A stretch of 64,000 nt of DNA from IMG/VR virus record IMGVR_UViG_3300031857_000010, positions 1 to 64,000 of that record; one strand, 5' to 3'. The notes under the pieces were generated by a model that was given only the letters and a program-made list of their open reading frames with translations, was not told the DNA's origin and searched no databases. This document shows positions 62,984 through 64,000 of the stretch, piece after piece (the first letter of the stretch is position 1; the number at the start of each line of letters is the position of its first letter). Made by a program: the position numbers and the translations under genes. The DNA comes from a virus.

Positions 62984-63799
62984 ATGAAGAATATTAGTTT
63001 AAATTTTGGTTCTATAAAAGATACTATTTTTAGGTATTCATCGAAAACCATTATAAACGAAGGAAAAACATCCAGTTTTGTCGATTTATTTGTTGAAGAA
63101 TTAAAGAAAAAGCCAATTCTCAAACTTCAGTATTTGATCTATAAAAATATAGAAAATGCTAATTTTAAGAAAGAATACCTTGCTGAAAGATATTTGAATC
63201 AAAATATAAACTTGATAAAAGATTATAATTGGAATGATATTTTGAAGGAAAATAAAGATTTTAGAGTTGATATTCTTAAGAATTTCCATGTAGAATCTTC
63301 TCCGGAAAAAGCAGGTCTCTTTGAATCAATACATATTCTGATCAAATCTAAAACAATGAAAAATTTTAATGATTTAGATGATGAAAACAGGTCATATGAA
63401 ACAGTAATAAATTATTTGACCAGAGATATAGAAGTAGAAAAAAGCTCATTACAAGAAAATAAAACTAACGAAGAAATAGAGTTTCCTAAATTATTATCTT
63501 GGAAGTATGTGACTGAACTTGCAGTGAACAATTTTAACGAAAGATATTCTCACTTAAATGAATCAGAACAAAATTTAGTTAAAATTCTTATGTCTGAAGA
63601 AAATTACAAGGTAAATTATTTAGAGGATTTAAAACAAGAAAATCTTACATTGATAAATACTTTTCTCACTAATGCAGTTGATTCTGAAACAGCAAACAAT
63701 CTCAATAAATTTAAAAATAAAATAGAGAATTTAACGAACTCAAACTTAGATGAATCTATTATAAATCTCTATGAATTGAATTTGAACCTGAAAGATTAA
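62984..63799 (+). CDS. Helical protein of unknown function (271 aa)
   Basis: A 271-residue, mostly helical and charged protein beginning MKNISLNFGSIKDTIFRYSS. It contains NEGKTSSFVDLFVEELKKKP, RDIEVEKSSLQENKTNEEIE and NNLNKFKNKIENLTNSNLDE. No family recognised. It has its own perfect candidate promoter and is closed by a terminator, so it is a single-gene unit. Could be a regulatory or structural protein; no further call. Confidence 0.6.
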   Translation: MKNISLNFGSIKDTIFRYSSKTIINEGKTSSFVDLFVEELKKKPILKLQYLIYKNIENANFKKEYLAERYLNQNINLIKDYNWNDILKENKDFRVDILKNFHVESSPEKAGLFESIHILIKSKTMKNFNDLDDENRSYETVINYLTRDIEVEKSSLQENKTNEEIEFPKLLSWKYVTELAVNNFNERYSHLNESEQNLVKILMSEENYKVNYLEDLKQENLTLINTFLTNAVDSETANNLNKFKNKIENLTNSNLDESIINLYELNLNLKD

Positions 63800-63817
63800 A
63801 AAGTTTTTTTTAAAAAT

Positions 63818-63843
63818 AAACCCCCTAATTGGGGGTTTTTTTA
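63818..63843 (+). terminator. Rho-independent terminator (bidirectional)
   Basis: AAACCCCC pairs with GGGGGTTT around a TAATT loop, followed by TTTTATTG. It ends the 62984 gene, and on the minus strand it is followed by TTTATTTTT, so it also closes the exonuclease-like gene whose stop is at 63841. Confidence 0.93.
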
Positions 63844-64000
63844 TTGTAGGTTATACTTCTTTCTGTGTTCTACCATTAAATCAACTATTATTTTACGAGT
63901 TTGGGTTGTGAACTCACCCTTGGTCATAATCCAATCATAATAAGATTTATCTTTTTCAAGAACTAATGTTACTGATTGACCTTGATATTTGCCAAATCCA
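63841..64000 (-). CDS. C-terminus of an exonuclease-like protein (DUF3820-type tail), 5' end outside the window
   Basis: The visible minus-strand frame encodes 53 residues before the TAA at 63841-63843: GFGKYQGQSVTLVLEKDKSY, then YDWIMTKGEFTTQTRKIIVD and LMVEHRKKYNLQ. The pattern FGKY-G-x-hx-x-hhxxDxxYhxWh is the small C-terminal domain (DUF3820-like) found at the end of DnaQ-type exonucleases and alone in some phages. The catalytic domain, if present, is to the right of the window. Confidence 0.6.
   Translation of the reverse strand, partial: GFGKYQGQSVTLVLEKDKSYYDWIMTKGEFTTQTRKIIVDLMVEHRKKYNLQ

Overview
The window is part of a strongly AT-rich, densely packed genome of a tailed phage with a contractile, T4-like tail. 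The diagnostic genes are the baseplate wedge proteins gp25 and gp6, a gp5-like spike or hub protein, a gp55-like late sigma factor, PhoH, and a collagen-like tail fibre. Spacers are short, the strand switches only a few times, and no tRNA, rRNA, IS element or CRISPR array was seen. Start codons almost never have a Shine-Dalgarno sequence; they sit behind A/T-only leaders. That style is known from Bacteroidota and their phages, so a Bacteroidota host is an inference, not a proof.

Layout. (1) 1-5037, plus strand: the 3' part of a fibre gene made of Gly-Ser/Thr collagen-like repeats around an NGxxNxI repeat domain, followed by three tandem paralogous ~300-aa proteins. (2) 5034-14557, minus strand: sugar cluster I, with a GT2 plus autotransporter-type O-heptosyltransferase fusion, a second GT, RmlD-like and PseB-like sugar-nucleotide enzymes, a methyltransferase, and a 1121-aa GT-FkbM-GT-GT fusion. 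(3) 14599-26485, minus strand: large virion-type proteins with Calx-beta, carboxypeptidase-regulatory and DNRLRE-like domains. One of them ends in a nucleotidyltransferase plus HEPN-like module. (4) 26556-28807, plus strand: gp25 and gp6. (5) 28804-33380, minus strand: spike protein, small tail-region proteins and the late sigma factor. (6) 33426-38431, minus strand: two GTs, a HAD-like protein, a small protein and a metallophosphoesterase. (7) 38494-56969, minus strand: sugar cluster II, about 20 genes. It holds an epimerase, Fcl, Gmd, a GDP-mannose 3,5-epimerase, NadE, a UDP-sugar dehydrogenase, many GTs, FkbM and other methyltransferases, and a possible fucosyltransferase. (8) 57050-64000, both strands: coiled-coil and acidic proteins, a zinc ribbon, PhoH, another GT, unknowns, and the C-terminus of an exonuclease-like gene at the right edge.

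How it may work together. Roughly a third or more of the window makes or transfers sugars. The first sugar gene ends inside the stop region of the fibre-associated genes and belongs to a family known to glycosylate Ser-rich repeats of autotransporters. The neighbouring fibre is almost pure Gly/Ser/Thr over two long stretches. The simplest model is a phage-encoded pathway that O-glycosylates its own fibre or other virion proteins with fucose- or galactose-type sugars, capped by methylation. DNA glycosylation and host-surface remodelling remain alternatives.

A regulatory signal also emerges. The octamer TATTTATA lies 13-16 nt upstream of the start codon of five genes that begin transcription units, on both strands. 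It has no visible -35 partner and is the exact reverse complement of the T4 late promoter octamer. The gp55-like sigma factor encoded here is the obvious candidate reader.
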